Below, piece after piece: positions 55,129 to 62,903 of a stretch of 64,000 nt of DNA. Made by a program: the position numbers and the translations under genes. How positions within the stretch are numbered: the first letter of the stretch is position 1; each line of letters starts with the position of its first letter. The notes beneath the pieces are model-generated. The model was not told the DNA's origin. It did no database searches and saw nothing but the letters and a program-made list of their open reading frames with translations. The stretch is from Xanthobacter sp. NM-59 (GTDB taxonomy: Bacteria > Pseudomonadota > Alphaproteobacteria > Rhizobiales > Xanthobacteraceae). The DNA lies in the NCBI RefSeq assembly GCF_021401125.1, contig NZ_JACBFQ010000004.1, positions 124,001-188,000 on the forward strand. Direction: 5' to 3'.

Positions 55129-55153
55129 GGCCGCCCTCTCGGCGGCCTTTTTT
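55129..55153 (+). terminator. Rho-independent terminator after the tail genes
   Basis: GGCCGCC (55,129-55,135), a CTCTC loop, GGCGGCC (55,141-55,147) and TTTTTT (55,148-55,153). It lies 26 bases before the endolysin ATG, so endolysin expression may depend on read-through or be separately promoted. Confidence 0.8.
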
Positions 55154-55178
55154 GTTCATTCGCAGGGAAGGACAGGCG

Positions 55179-56333
55179 ATGTCGGCGAACTATTCCTTTG
55201 TGGTGCTGGAGGCCGAGTATGCCCAGCGCTGGGCCGACATGCGGCTGGCGCCGGAGCGTCTGCCCGCGATCGATTCCACGGCGCGCAAGATCATCGCCGG
55301 CAAGGCGCGCTATCAGGCTGTCGAGGCGCTCACGGGCGTGCCGTGGGCCTTTATTGGGGTGCTTCATGCCCGCGAGTCCGGCTGCGACTTTCGCGGCGTG
55401 CTCCATAACGGCGAGAAGATCCTCGGGACGGGCCACGCGACGCGGCTGGTGCCCGCTGGCCGGGGGCCTTTCGAGACCTGGGAGGAAGCGGCGGAAGATG
55501 CGCTGTCGCTGAAGGGCTACAAGCCCGGATTCCCGTGGAGCTTGCCGCGCTGCCTGTTCGAGGGCGAGCGCTTCAACGGCTTCGGCTACCGCATGCGCGG
55601 CGTGCCCAGCGCCTATCTCTGGAGCGGGTCGGACCGGTATGCGCGCGGAAAATATGTCGCCGATGGCGTGTGGAGCGGCAATGCCGTCGACAAGCAGATC
55701 GGCATTGCGCCCCTGATGGCACGCCTCATGGAGCTGGATTCCGAGGTGGGCTTCGGCGCGCGCGAGGCTTCGCCTCCCGTCCGGCCGCCGCAGCCGGCGG
55801 GGAAAGCGGCGTCAGACGGGCTCGACCCCGGCGAGGTGCGGGCCTTGCAACAGCGCCTGCGGGACCTGGGGTATGCGGAAACGGGGCGCGCCGATGGCCT
55901 TTGGGGGCCGCGCACCACGGCTGGTGTCGCGGCGTTCCAGGCGACCACCGCTCTGCCGGTGACTGGCCGGCTCGACACGGCGACGGCCGCGGCTCTCGCG
56001 ACGGCAGGGCCGCGCCCGGTGAGCGGCGCCCGCGCGCGCGTCACCGGCGGCAGCCTCGCGGCGGAAGGGGATGCGGTAGCACTCGCCGCCGGCTGGAGCA
56101 AGCGCGGGGCCCTGCTGTTGGCGGCGCCCGCGACGCTGCTCGGCGTGCTGGAGCAGGTGCCCGAGGCGGTCGGCAAGCTCAGCGCGCTGCGCGACGCCTT
56201 GAGTGGGCTGCCCAGCTGGATGTGGCCGACGGGAGTGGCGGTGTTGGCCGCCGGTCTCTATGTGCTGGCGCATCGGACCGAGGCCGCGGAAGTTGACGCC
56301 GTGCGCTCTGGGCGCGATGCGGGCCCCGGTTGA
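55179..56333 (+). CDS. Endolysin-like protein: lysozyme-like domain, PG-binding domain, C-terminal helices
   Basis: 384-aa protein. Residues 1-185 are a lysozyme-like domain with a probable catalytic Glu in GVLHARESGCDFRGVLHNGE and GTGHATRLVPAGRGPFETWE. Residues ~215-275 are a PG_binding_1 domain (EVRALQQRLRDLGYAETGRA with DGLWGPRTTAGVAAFQ). The C-terminus has hydrophobic helices (LLLAAPATLLGVLEQV; MWPTGVAVLAAGLYVLAH), which could act as a membrane anchor or holin-like part. No signal peptide. It is the likely lysis gene for particle release. ATG at 55179. Confidence 0.85.
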   Translation: MSANYSFVVLEAEYAQRWADMRLAPERLPAIDSTARKIIAGKARYQAVEALTGVPWAFIGVLHARESGCDFRGVLHNGEKILGTGHATRLVPAGRGPFETWEEAAEDALSLKGYKPGFPWSLPRCLFEGERFNGFGYRMRGVPSAYLWSGSDRYARGKYVADGVWSGNAVDKQIGIAPLMARLMELDSEVGFGAREASPPVRPPQPAGKAASDGLDPGEVRALQQRLRDLGYAETGRADGLWGPRTTAGVAAFQATTALPVTGRLDTATAAALATAGPRPVSGARARVTGGSLAAEGDAVALAAGWSKRGALLLAAPATLLGVLEQVPEAVGKLSALRDALSGLPSWMWPTGVAVLAAGLYVLAHRTEAAEVDAVRSGRDAGPG

Positions 56334-56402
56334 TGGGGATAGGTCCTGCCCTGGCCGAGGTAAGAATGTTATTATTCTAAAGAACGGCTGGGGGAGGTGG
56401 CG

Positions 56403-57074
56403 TTGCGTCTGCTGGTGGTGGAGGATGATCCCGATCTCAACCGCCAGCTCTCGGCGGCGCTGGGCGAGGCCGGCTATGCGGTCGACCGCGCCTTCGACGG
56501 GGAGGAGGGGCATTTCCTCGGCGACACCGAGCCTTATGACGCCATCGTGCTGGATATCGGCCTGCCCAAGCTCGACGGCATCTCCGTTCTCGAGCGCTGG
56601 CGCCGCGCGGGCAAGACCGTCCCGGTGCTGATCCTGACCGCCCGCGATCGCTGGAGCGACAAGGTGCAGGGTTTCGACGCCGGAGCCGATGACTATGTGC
56701 CGAAGCCCTTCCACATGGAGGAGGTGCTGGCGCGGCTGCGGGCCCTGCTGCGCCGTGCCGCCGGCCATGCCTCCAGCGAGCTGACCTGCGGCCCGCTGCG
56801 GTTGGACACGCGCTCGGGCCGGGTGTCCGTGCGGGGCTTGCCGGTGAAGCTCACCTCTCACGAATATCGCCTGCTGTCCTATCTGATGCACCATGCCGGG
56901 AGGGTCGTGTCCCGCGCCGAGCTGGTGGAGCACCTTTACGAGCAGGATTCGGACCGGGATTCCAATACCATCGAAGTGTTCGTCGGGCGTCTGCGGCGGA
57001 AGCTCGATTGTGAGCTTATCCAAACGGTGCGTGGCCTTGGCTACCTTCTCGGGCCGCCGGAAGACGCGCAATGA
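56403..57074 (+). CDS. OmpR-family response regulator
   Basis: 223-aa regulator: receiver domain (residues 1-115) with RLLVVEDDPDLNRQL, phospho-Asp in DAIVLDIGLPKLDGI and Lys in VPKPFHMEEVL; winged-helix DNA-binding domain (about 125-220) with KLTSHEYRLLSYLMHHAG and SNTIEVFVGRLRRKL. TTG at 56403 is preferred, with GGAGG five bases upstream; GTG at 56397 would overlap that site. It pairs with the kinase gene 35 bases downstream, and resembles the PhoP/FeuP subgroup. Confidence 0.92.
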   Translation: MRLLVVEDDPDLNRQLSAALGEAGYAVDRAFDGEEGHFLGDTEPYDAIVLDIGLPKLDGISVLERWRRAGKTVPVLILTARDRWSDKVQGFDAGADDYVPKPFHMEEVLARLRALLRRAAGHASSELTCGPLRLDTRSGRVSVRGLPVKLTSHEYRLLSYLMHHAGRVVSRAELVEHLYEQDSDRDSNTIEVFVGRLRRKLDCELIQTVRGLGYLLGPPEDAQ

Positions 57075-57109
57075 GCCGCGGCGCGCCTGTGCCGGGGAGG
57101 GCGTGAAGC

Positions 57110-58525
57110 ATGGGCCCTACGCCTCCATCGGGCTCGCTTGCCCTGCGCCTCGTGCTGTCTGCCCTCGCCATCATGCTGGCGGTGCTGCTGGTGGTGGGGC
57201 TGGTGCTCTCCACCCTGTATGCCCGGGCGGCGGAACGCGCCTTCGACCGGCGGCTTGGCGTCTATCTGAAGATGATCGTTGCTGAGGTGGCCAATGCCAG
57301 CGGCGCCGACGTGCCGGAGCCGCAAGCCCTTTCTGACCCCCTGTTCATCTTCCCCAATTCCGGCTGGTACTGGCAGATCGCCCATAAGGCGGAGGGCGGC
57401 TCGGCCGTGAAGACCTCGCGCTCGCTGCGGGATGCGCGCCTGCCTCGCGCGGCCCCTGCCAGCGGGGCGGACGGCACCGGCGCCGTCCGTCAGGGCTATG
57501 GCCTGGGGCCGCGCGGGGAAACCCTGCGGGTGGTGGAGCGGGAGCTCGATTTCGGGGCGGACGGCAGCTATGTGGTTTCAGTGGCGGCGGTTTCCACAGA
57601 GCTCGACAGCGATGTCGCCGGCTTCAACATGGTGCTGGTCGGAACACTGATTGTGCTCGGTCTTGCCTTCCTGCTGGTGGTTCTGTTCCAGGTGCGGTTC
57701 GGGTTGAAGCCCCTGTCACGTATCTCCCAGGCCCTGTCCGATGTGCGTTCGGGCGAGGCGGAACGCCTGGTGGGGGCCTATCCGGTGGAGATCGTGCCAC
57801 TGGTGCGCGAGGTGAATGCGCTCATCGACGCCAATCGGGAAGTGGTGCAGCGCGCCAGGACCCATGTCGGCAATCTCGCCCATGCGTTGAAAACCCCGCT
57901 TTCAGTGCTGCTGAACGAGGCCGGCACGCGGGGCGATCCCCTTGCGGCACGGGTGCGGGACCAGGTGAGCGTCATGCGCGACCAGGTCGCCCATCATCTG
58001 GAGCGGGCGCGGATGGCGGCGCGCCCGTCCATCGTCGTCGGGGCATGCGACGTCGCCTACACCGTCACCGCCCTCGCCCGCACCATGGAGAAGATCCACC
58101 GCGCGAAGGGGCTCGCCATCGATGTGCGCATTCTCGACGGCGTGCGTTTTCGCGGCGAGCAGCAGGACCTTGAGGAGATGGTGGGCAATCTTGTGGACAA
58201 TGCCTGCAAGTGGGCCCGTTCTCGGGTCGACCTGGAGGTGCGCCTGGATGCCCCCCGCCCGGCTGGCAGCGCTCCGTTTTTTCGCGTGGTGATCGATGAT
58301 GACGGTCCCGGCCTGGACCCCGCCCGTCGCGCCGAGGTGGGGCAGCGCGGGAGGCGGCTGGACGAATCGATGCCCGGTTCAGGGCTCGGCCTGTCCATCG
58401 TCCATGAGCTCGCCCTGCTTTATGGCGGAAGCCTTGAGCTTGGCTCGGCGCCCGGCGGCGGGTTGAGAACCGAGCTGGTGCTGCCAGCGGTGATGGCTCC
58501 CTCTCAGCCTGGAGCTGCGTGTTGA
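57110..58525 (+). CDS. Sensor histidine kinase (PhoQ/FeuQ-like)
   Basis: 471-aa membrane kinase: two helices (about 12-36 and 173-197) flank a ~135-residue periplasmic sensor. A HAMP-like linker follows, then the H-box NLAHALKTPLSVLLNEAG (His), N-box NLVDNACKWA and G-boxes DDDGPGLDP and MPGSGLGLSI. It phosphorylates the upstream regulator. In rhizobia FeuPQ responds to iron/osmotic conditions; whether that holds here is unknown. Confidence 0.92.
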   Translation: MGPTPPSGSLALRLVLSALAIMLAVLLVVGLVLSTLYARAAERAFDRRLGVYLKMIVAEVANASGADVPEPQALSDPLFIFPNSGWYWQIAHKAEGGSAVKTSRSLRDARLPRAAPASGADGTGAVRQGYGLGPRGETLRVVERELDFGADGSYVVSVAAVSTELDSDVAGFNMVLVGTLIVLGLAFLLVVLFQVRFGLKPLSRISQALSDVRSGEAERLVGAYPVEIVPLVREVNALIDANREVVQRARTHVGNLAHALKTPLSVLLNEAGTRGDPLAARVRDQVSVMRDQVAHHLERARMAARPSIVVGACDVAYTVTALARTMEKIHRAKGLAIDVRILDGVRFRGEQQDLEEMVGNLVDNACKWARSRVDLEVRLDAPRPAGSAPFFRVVIDDDGPGLDPARRAEVGQRGRRLDESMPGSGLGLSIVHELALLYGGSLELGSAPGGGLRTELVLPAVMAPSQPGAAC

Positions 58526-58668
58526 TGCGGTTTATCGCACCTGCGCGGACAGGCGGCACCGCGCGCGCTTTTCCTCCCGGCAAAGTCCAACTAAGACTGT
58601 GCGGCAGCCTGTTCCGGCTGCGATCCGTTTCCGCGCCGCAAGGCCTTGGCGTTGAAAGATCCCGTGCG

Positions 58669-59103
58669 ATGCCCGTTCGTCAGTTGCCCGCCGCTCTCAG
58701 TGCACTTGCTCTTGGAATGCTCCTGTCGGGCTGCGCCAGCGATGCCAATTCCAGCTTGAAGGGCACCGGCAACATCGCCCTGCCGGCGGCGCCGGTCATG
58801 CGCGGCGCGGTTTCCGGCGGCCTCATCAGTGGCGCCATCGGCAATGGCCTCGACGATACTGATCGCCAGAAGGCCTATGACGCGGAAATCTCCGCCCTCG
58901 AGACCGGTGGCCCCGGCTATCCCACGGGCTGGAAGAGCGACAGCGGCGCCCACGGCACCGTCATTGCCGGCCCGCCGTATCACCGCGCCGGTTTCCAGAC
59001 CTGCCGGGATTATTCCCACACCATCTATATCGACAACCGCCCGCAGATTGCGCGCGGCGCCGCCTGCCGCAATACCGATGGCAAGTGGCAGGCGGTGAGC
59101 TGA
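58669..59103 (+). CDS. Gly-zipper surface-antigen-like lipoprotein
   Basis: 144-aa lipoprotein with lipobox LLSGCAS (Cys about residue 20). A Gly-zipper segment MRGAVSGGLISGAIGNGLDD is followed by DRQKAYDAEISALE, as in 17-kDa surface antigens, and C-terminal FQTCRDYSHTIYIDNR with ARGAACRNTDGKW. ATG at 58669 gives a standard signal; the frame open upstream is not protein-like. It probably lies in the outer membrane and may be regulated by the neighbouring two-component pair. Confidence 0.82.
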   Translation: MPVRQLPAALSALALGMLLSGCASDANSSLKGTGNIALPAAPVMRGAVSGGLISGAIGNGLDDTDRQKAYDAEISALETGGPGYPTGWKSDSGAHGTVIAGPPYHRAGFQTCRDYSHTIYIDNRPQIARGAACRNTDGKWQAVS

Positions 59104-59116
59104 GCGCGCCCGCTAC

Positions 59117-59956
59117 TCAGTAGGACATGAACAGAGGTACGGCGCAGTCCTGAAGCAGGGACTCGGTGACGCCGCCGAGCACCCATTCGCGCACCATGGA
59201 GTGGTTGAACGCGCCCATCACCAGGAGATCGGCATCGAACAGGCTCGCTTGCTCTCGCAGCGTACCCGCGATGCCGTCGGGCTGAACCACCAGGTCCTTG
59301 ACGCTCACGTTCACGCCGTGGCGCGCGAGGTGCGGGCCGAGCTCCGCCCCCGGAACGCTCTGGCCGAGCTCCTTCTCGGTGCCGATGGCAACCACCTCGA
59401 CGGCGGCCGCGGATTGCAGGATCGGCATCGCGTCGGCCACCGCGCGCGCCGCGCGGGCGCTCGCATCCCAGGCGATGACCACACGCTGGTGCTTGAACTC
59501 CTCCCAAGCCGCCGGCACGACGATGACCGGCCGCCCGCTCTCGAACAGCAGCGCATCGATGAGGCCGCGCTCGGCATTCACGGTCGCGGTTTCGGCATCG
59601 AGCACGCACAGGTCGTGCACGCGGGCCTGGGTGACAAAGGTTTCCGCCAGCTCGTCATAGGGAAGCTGGGGCGTTTCCACCGAGCAGGAAACCCCCTGGG
59701 CCGCTGCGTCGCCGCGCGCGCGTTCGGCGAGACTCGCCGCCAACTGTCGCAGGCGGCGGTTATGGTCACTCACATACCCGGCGGCCATGCTGCTCACGAA
59801 GGCGGTGCCCAGCACCACCTTCAGCGATGCGGCCTGGATGGTGGCGTGGGCGCCCGCCTGCCGGGCCAGCGAGAGACCGTAGCCCAGCGCCGCGGACGGC
59901 TTGTCGACGCCTTCCTCAGTGAGGCCGATGAGGATGCTTCTTAGGTTCTGGAGCAT
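59117..59956 (-). CDS. Universal stress protein, two UspA domains
   Basis: 279-aa tandem UspA protein. The second domain (about 155-279) has the nucleotide-binding pattern VIAWDASARAARAVADAMPI and LLVMGAFNHSMVREWVLGGV with TESLLQDCAVPLFMSY. The first domain is more diverged and lacks a clear G-2x-G-9x-G motif. ATG at 59956 is preferred over 59962 because GAGGA sits seven bases ahead. A FixK-like box about 100 bases upstream suggests low-oxygen control. Confidence 0.9.
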   Translation of the reverse strand: MLQNLRSILIGLTEEGVDKPSAALGYGLSLARQAGAHATIQAASLKVVLGTAFVSSMAAGYVSDHNRRLRQLAASLAERARGDAAAQGVSCSVETPQLPYDELAETFVTQARVHDLCVLDAETATVNAERGLIDALLFESGRPVIVVPAAWEEFKHQRVVIAWDASARAARAVADAMPILQSAAAVEVVAIGTEKELGQSVPGAELGPHLARHGVNVSVKDLVVQPDGIAGTLREQASLFDADLLVMGAFNHSMVREWVLGGVTESLLQDCAVPLFMSY

Positions 59957-60049
59957 GGCCATTCCTCGAAAAATGCACGGGCCCGCCTGCGAGATCCGCG
60001 TGGAGAGGGCGTCGATACCGGGCGTCAGCGATCTTCCGCCGCGCCAACG

Positions 60050-60063
60050 TTGCGTCAGGTCAA
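60050..60063. promoter_or_regulatory. FixK-like box upstream of the UspA gene
   Basis: TTGCGTCAGGTCAA fits the rhizobial FixK2-type consensus TTG(A/C)-N6-(T/G)CAA. Its centre is about 100 bases before the minus-strand UspA ATG at 59,956. Universal stress genes are frequent FNR/FixK targets. Confidence 0.45.
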
Positions 60064-60122
60064 CGCTTGTTTAGACCCTTCCGCGTGGCGCTTGAAGCCG
60101 GCATTCCCATCTTCCGGTGGGC

Positions 60123-60629
60123 TCACTTCTCCGGGGAGCCGAGGGTGCGATAGCGCCCGCGATAATAGAGCAGGGGCGCCTCTTCCCCCTCCGCATGCAT
60201 GTGCACGACCCGGCCGACGAAGATCACATGGTCGCCGCCGTCGTAATGGGCGTAGGGCAGGCACTCGAACACGGCGTGGGCGGGCACCAGGCGCGGGGCG
60301 CCGCTGGGGCCGTGCTCCCAGTCCGTCGCGGCAAACTTGTCCTCGCCGGCGGTGGCGAAGCGGTTGGAAACATCCTCCTGGTTTTCCAGCAGGATATTGA
60401 CCGAATAGGCGCTCGCCTTTTCCAGCCGCGGCAGTGAGCGGAGCGAGCGGGCCATGCAGAACAGGATCAGCGGCGGATCAAGGGAGACGGCGGAGAAGGA
60501 ATTCACCGTCACGCCCATCAGTCCCTCGTCGTCACCGGCCATCACCACCGCAATGCCGGTGGCGAAACGGCCGAGGGCGTTGCGCAGCTCGCGCGGGTCG
60601 AGGCGGGCGTCGAGGTCGAGAGCGGTCAT
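60123..60629 (-). CDS. Flavin reductase family protein
   Basis: 168-aa FMN-binding reductase domain protein: LRNALGRFATGIAVVMAGDD, GVTVNSFSAVSLDPPLILFC (flavin contact region) and GDHVIFVGRVVHM are characteristic of HpaC/RutF-type reductases that supply reduced FMN to partner monooxygenases. No monooxygenase is adjacent, so the partner is unknown. Length is the norm. Confidence 0.9.
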   Translation of the reverse strand: MTALDLDARLDPRELRNALGRFATGIAVVMAGDDEGLMGVTVNSFSAVSLDPPLILFCMARSLRSLPRLEKASAYSVNILLENQEDVSNRFATAGEDKFAATDWEHGPSGAPRLVPAHAVFECLPYAHYDGGDHVIFVGRVVHMHAEGEEAPLLYYRGRYRTLGSPEK

Positions 60630-60748
60630 TCTGGGTTGCTCGCTGTGGCGTGAAACATCCGGTCCAGTCCCTTTATCCCAGCGCCGGGCGCCCCGCCAAT
60701 GGATGAGGCCCGCGCCGCTTCCCCCCGGGGCGGGATGGGTCTAAAGCG

Positions 60749-61387
60749 ATGGCCATGGCTTACACTGTCAAGGAAATGTTCAAGACCCTCCAGGGGGAGG
60801 GGGCGCAGAGCGGCCGCGCCGCCGTGTTCTGCCGCTTTGCCGGGTGCAACCTGTGGTCGGGTCGCGAGGCTGACCGCGAGGCGGCCATCTGCCAATTCTG
60901 CGATACCGACTTCGTGGGCGTGAACGGGGAGGGCGGCGGCCGCTTCGTCTCAGCGACCGATTTGGCATCCACACTCGCGGCTGTCTGGGGGCCGGAGAGG
61001 GCCGGCCGCTTCGTGGTGTTCACCGGCGGCGAGCCTTTGTTGCAGCTGGACCGCGCGCTGATCGTGGCAGCGCACGCCGAGGGCTTCGAGATCGCGGTCG
61101 AGACCAATGGAACCGTTGAAGCCCCGACGGGCATCGACTGGATCTGCGTGAGCCCGAAGGCCGGCGCGCCGCTGGTGCAGCGCCAGGGGCAGGAGCTGAA
61201 GCTCGTGTTCCCGCAGCCGGGCCTTGATCCCGAAGCGGTGGCCGGGCTCGATTTCGCCAATTTCTTCCTGCAACCGATGGATGGACCGGACCGGTTGCGC
61301 CATACCGAGGAGGCGGTGGCCTATTGCCTCGCCCATCCGCGCTGGCGCCTGTCCCTCCAGACCCACAAGATGATCGGTATTCCATGA
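60749..61387 (+). CDS. queE: 7-carboxy-7-deazaguanine synthase QueE
   Basis: 212-aa radical-SAM enzyme of queuosine/preQ0 synthesis that contracts 6-carboxytetrahydropterin to 7-carboxy-7-deazaguanine. Visible: KEMFKTLQGEGAQSGRAAVF, a radical-SAM Cys set spaced as FAGCNLWSGR...AICQFCDTDF (the long insert type of QueE), FTGGEPLLQLD, and LQTHKMIGIP at the end. Two ATGs (60749 and 60755) are possible starts. Overlaps queD by ATGA. Confidence 0.94.
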   Translation: MAMAYTVKEMFKTLQGEGAQSGRAAVFCRFAGCNLWSGREADREAAICQFCDTDFVGVNGEGGGRFVSATDLASTLAAVWGPERAGRFVVFTGGEPLLQLDRALIVAAHAEGFEIAVETNGTVEAPTGIDWICVSPKAGAPLVQRQGQELKLVFPQPGLDPEAVAGLDFANFFLQPMDGPDRLRHTEEAVAYCLAHPRWRLSLQTHKMIGIP

Positions 61388-61761
61388 GCGGAGCGGCGCG
61401 CGCCATGCGCATTACCCAGGGCTTCCATTTCGAGGCGGCCCATTTCCTGCCCCACGTGCCCGAAACTCACCGCTGCCGGCGGATGCACGGCCACTCCTAC
61501 AAGGTGGAGCTGACCCTGGTGGGCGAGGTTGATCCGGTTACTGGCTTCGTAGCCGACTTCTTCGACGTGGAGGCCGCTTTCGCGCCCCTGCTGGCGCGGC
61601 TCGATCACTATTGCCTGAACGAGGTGGAGGGGCTCGAAAACCCCACCGCGGAGAATATCAGCGTCTGGATCTGGACGCGCGTGAAGCCCGCATTGCCGCA
61701 GCTGGCGAGCGTCCGCGTTTTCGAGACGCCGCTGTCTTACGCCGAATATGCGGGCGTCTGA
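61384..61761 (+). CDS. queD: 6-carboxytetrahydropterin synthase QueD
   Basis: 125-aa enzyme that makes the QueE substrate from dihydroneopterin triphosphate. Zinc and catalytic residues are seen in GFHFEAAHFLP, THRCRRMHGHSYKVEL and LDHYCLNEVEGLENPTAENI. ATG 61384 overlaps queE's stop. Together the two make the 7-deazaguanine precursor; queC and queF are not in the window. Confidence 0.94.
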   Translation: MSGAARAMRITQGFHFEAAHFLPHVPETHRCRRMHGHSYKVELTLVGEVDPVTGFVADFFDVEAAFAPLLARLDHYCLNEVEGLENPTAENISVWIWTRVKPALPQLASVRVFETPLSYAEYAGV

Positions 61762-61814
61762 CCTGGGGGCCTGACCTGGGGGCTTCACCTGGACGAGATG
61801 TGAGGCGCCGCGCC

Positions 61815-62423
61815 TCACATCTGCTTGGCCAGGTCCGCGTCGAGGCCGTGGAACTCCGCTTCGGGCACCGCTGCCGCGGCCGCCTGGAGCGCGGGCAGAA
61901 TATCCTCGATGCGTTCGGCGGTGAGAATGCGTAGCGGCTGCTGGGCCCACAGAAACCCCATCTCCTGCATGTGACTCAGCAGGTCGAGGAACGGATTCCA
62001 GAAGCCCTCAAGATTGGCCAGCAGGATCGGCTTGCGGTGCCGGCCGAGCTGGGCCCAGGTGATCTGCTCGACCAGCTCCTCCAGCGTGCCGACGCCGCCT
62101 GGCAGCGCCACGAACGCGTCGGCGCGCTCGAACATGAGCCGTTTGCGCTCATGCATGCCGCCGACTTCGATCATTTCCGCCTCGTGGCGGAAGGCGCGCT
62201 CCGCCTTCTTGAGGAAGGTCGGGATGATGCCCGTGACGGCGCCGCCGGCCAGCGCGGCCGCGCTCGCCACATCACCCATCAGCCCCACGCCACCGCCGCC
62301 ATAGACGAGTCGGATGCCGTTCTCGGCAAGGATTCTTCCAAACTGTTGCGCCCCCTCCGAGAAGACGGGGGAGCGGCCGCGGGACGATCCGCAATAAACA
62401 CAGACGCTTTCAATTTTAGCCAT
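61815..62423 (-). CDS. LOG family protein (TIGR00730)
   Basis: 202-aa LOG-type protein, a possible cytokinin riboside phosphoribohydrolase or nucleotide-5'-monophosphate glycosidase. Motifs VCVYCGSSRGRSPVF, GGGGVGLMGDVASAA, MHERKRLMFERADAFVALPG with PGGVGTLEELVEQITWAQLG are intact. It diverges from the arsR-type gene. Cytokinin activation has been reported for the family, but in bacteria the physiological role is often unclear. Confidence 0.92.
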   Translation of the reverse strand: MAKIESVCVYCGSSRGRSPVFSEGAQQFGRILAENGIRLVYGGGGVGLMGDVASAAALAGGAVTGIIPTFLKKAERAFRHEAEMIEVGGMHERKRLMFERADAFVALPGGVGTLEELVEQITWAQLGRHRKPILLANLEGFWNPFLDLLSHMQEMGFLWAQQPLRILTAERIEDILPALQAAAAAVPEAEFHGLDADLAKQM

Positions 62424-62514
62424 GGCCCCACTTTAGCACTGTTTTTCGCAGCGTACCCCAGCTTCGCCGCAGGCCGCGACGCCGGCGTGACAGCGGGTCT
62501 TGAAAGGGTCATGA

Positions 62515-62541
62515 TCATCGTTTATCGACGATGAACGATGA
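62515..62541. promoter_or_regulatory. Operator-like dyad overlapping the arsR-type start
   Basis: TCATCGT (62,515-62,521) and ACGATGA (62,528-62,534) form a perfect inverted repeat, and ACGATGA is repeated at once (62,535-62,541) over the ATG. It looks like an autoregulatory ArsR operator. No binding evidence. Confidence 0.5.
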
Positions 62542-62897
62542 ATCCTCCTCCCCTTGTCGCCGCCTGCGCGGATCCCGATCCCGAGGCCCTCGATGGGCTG
62601 GCCGAGGGCTTGCGGGCGCTGGCCCATCCAGCGCGCCTCACGGTGCTTCTGCGGCTGGCGCGGGAGAACCGCTGCGTGTGCGGGGAGATCGTGCGCGGGC
62701 TGCCATTGGCCCAGTCCACCGTATCGCAGCATCTGAAGGTTCTGGCGGAAGCGGGCCTTATCCGCAGCCGCGCGGAAGGGGCGCGCATCAGCTATTGCCT
62801 CGATCGTGAGGCCGTCCTGGCGCTTCGCGCCGAGTTGCAGGCCGTGTTCGATCTCCTGCTCCGTGAGGGAGCGGACGAGCCCACGGCGGAAAGTTAG
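62538..62897 (+). CDS. ArsR-family transcriptional regulator
   Basis: 119-aa winged-helix repressor. Conserved parts: GLRALAHPARLTVLLRLARE, RCVCGEIVRGLPLAQSTVSQHLKVLAEAGLI with a Cys pair (CVC) in the alpha-3 position, where ArsR-type sensors bind metal or react with thiol oxidants. It precedes the Atm1-type exporter gene by six bases, so the pair is likely one unit that senses and exports a metal or glutathione conjugate (inference). Confidence 0.9.
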   Translation: MNPPPLVAACADPDPEALDGLAEGLRALAHPARLTVLLRLARENRCVCGEIVRGLPLAQSTVSQHLKVLAEAGLIRSRAEGARISYCLDREAVLALRAELQAVFDLLLREGADEPTAES

Positions 62898-62903
62898 GTT
62901 TTC

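Noticed and set aside
29350-56333. Intact temperate prophage
   Set aside because: No integrase, repressor, replication gene or attachment repeat was recognised, and the gene order is that of a GTA; a decayed prophage remains possible.
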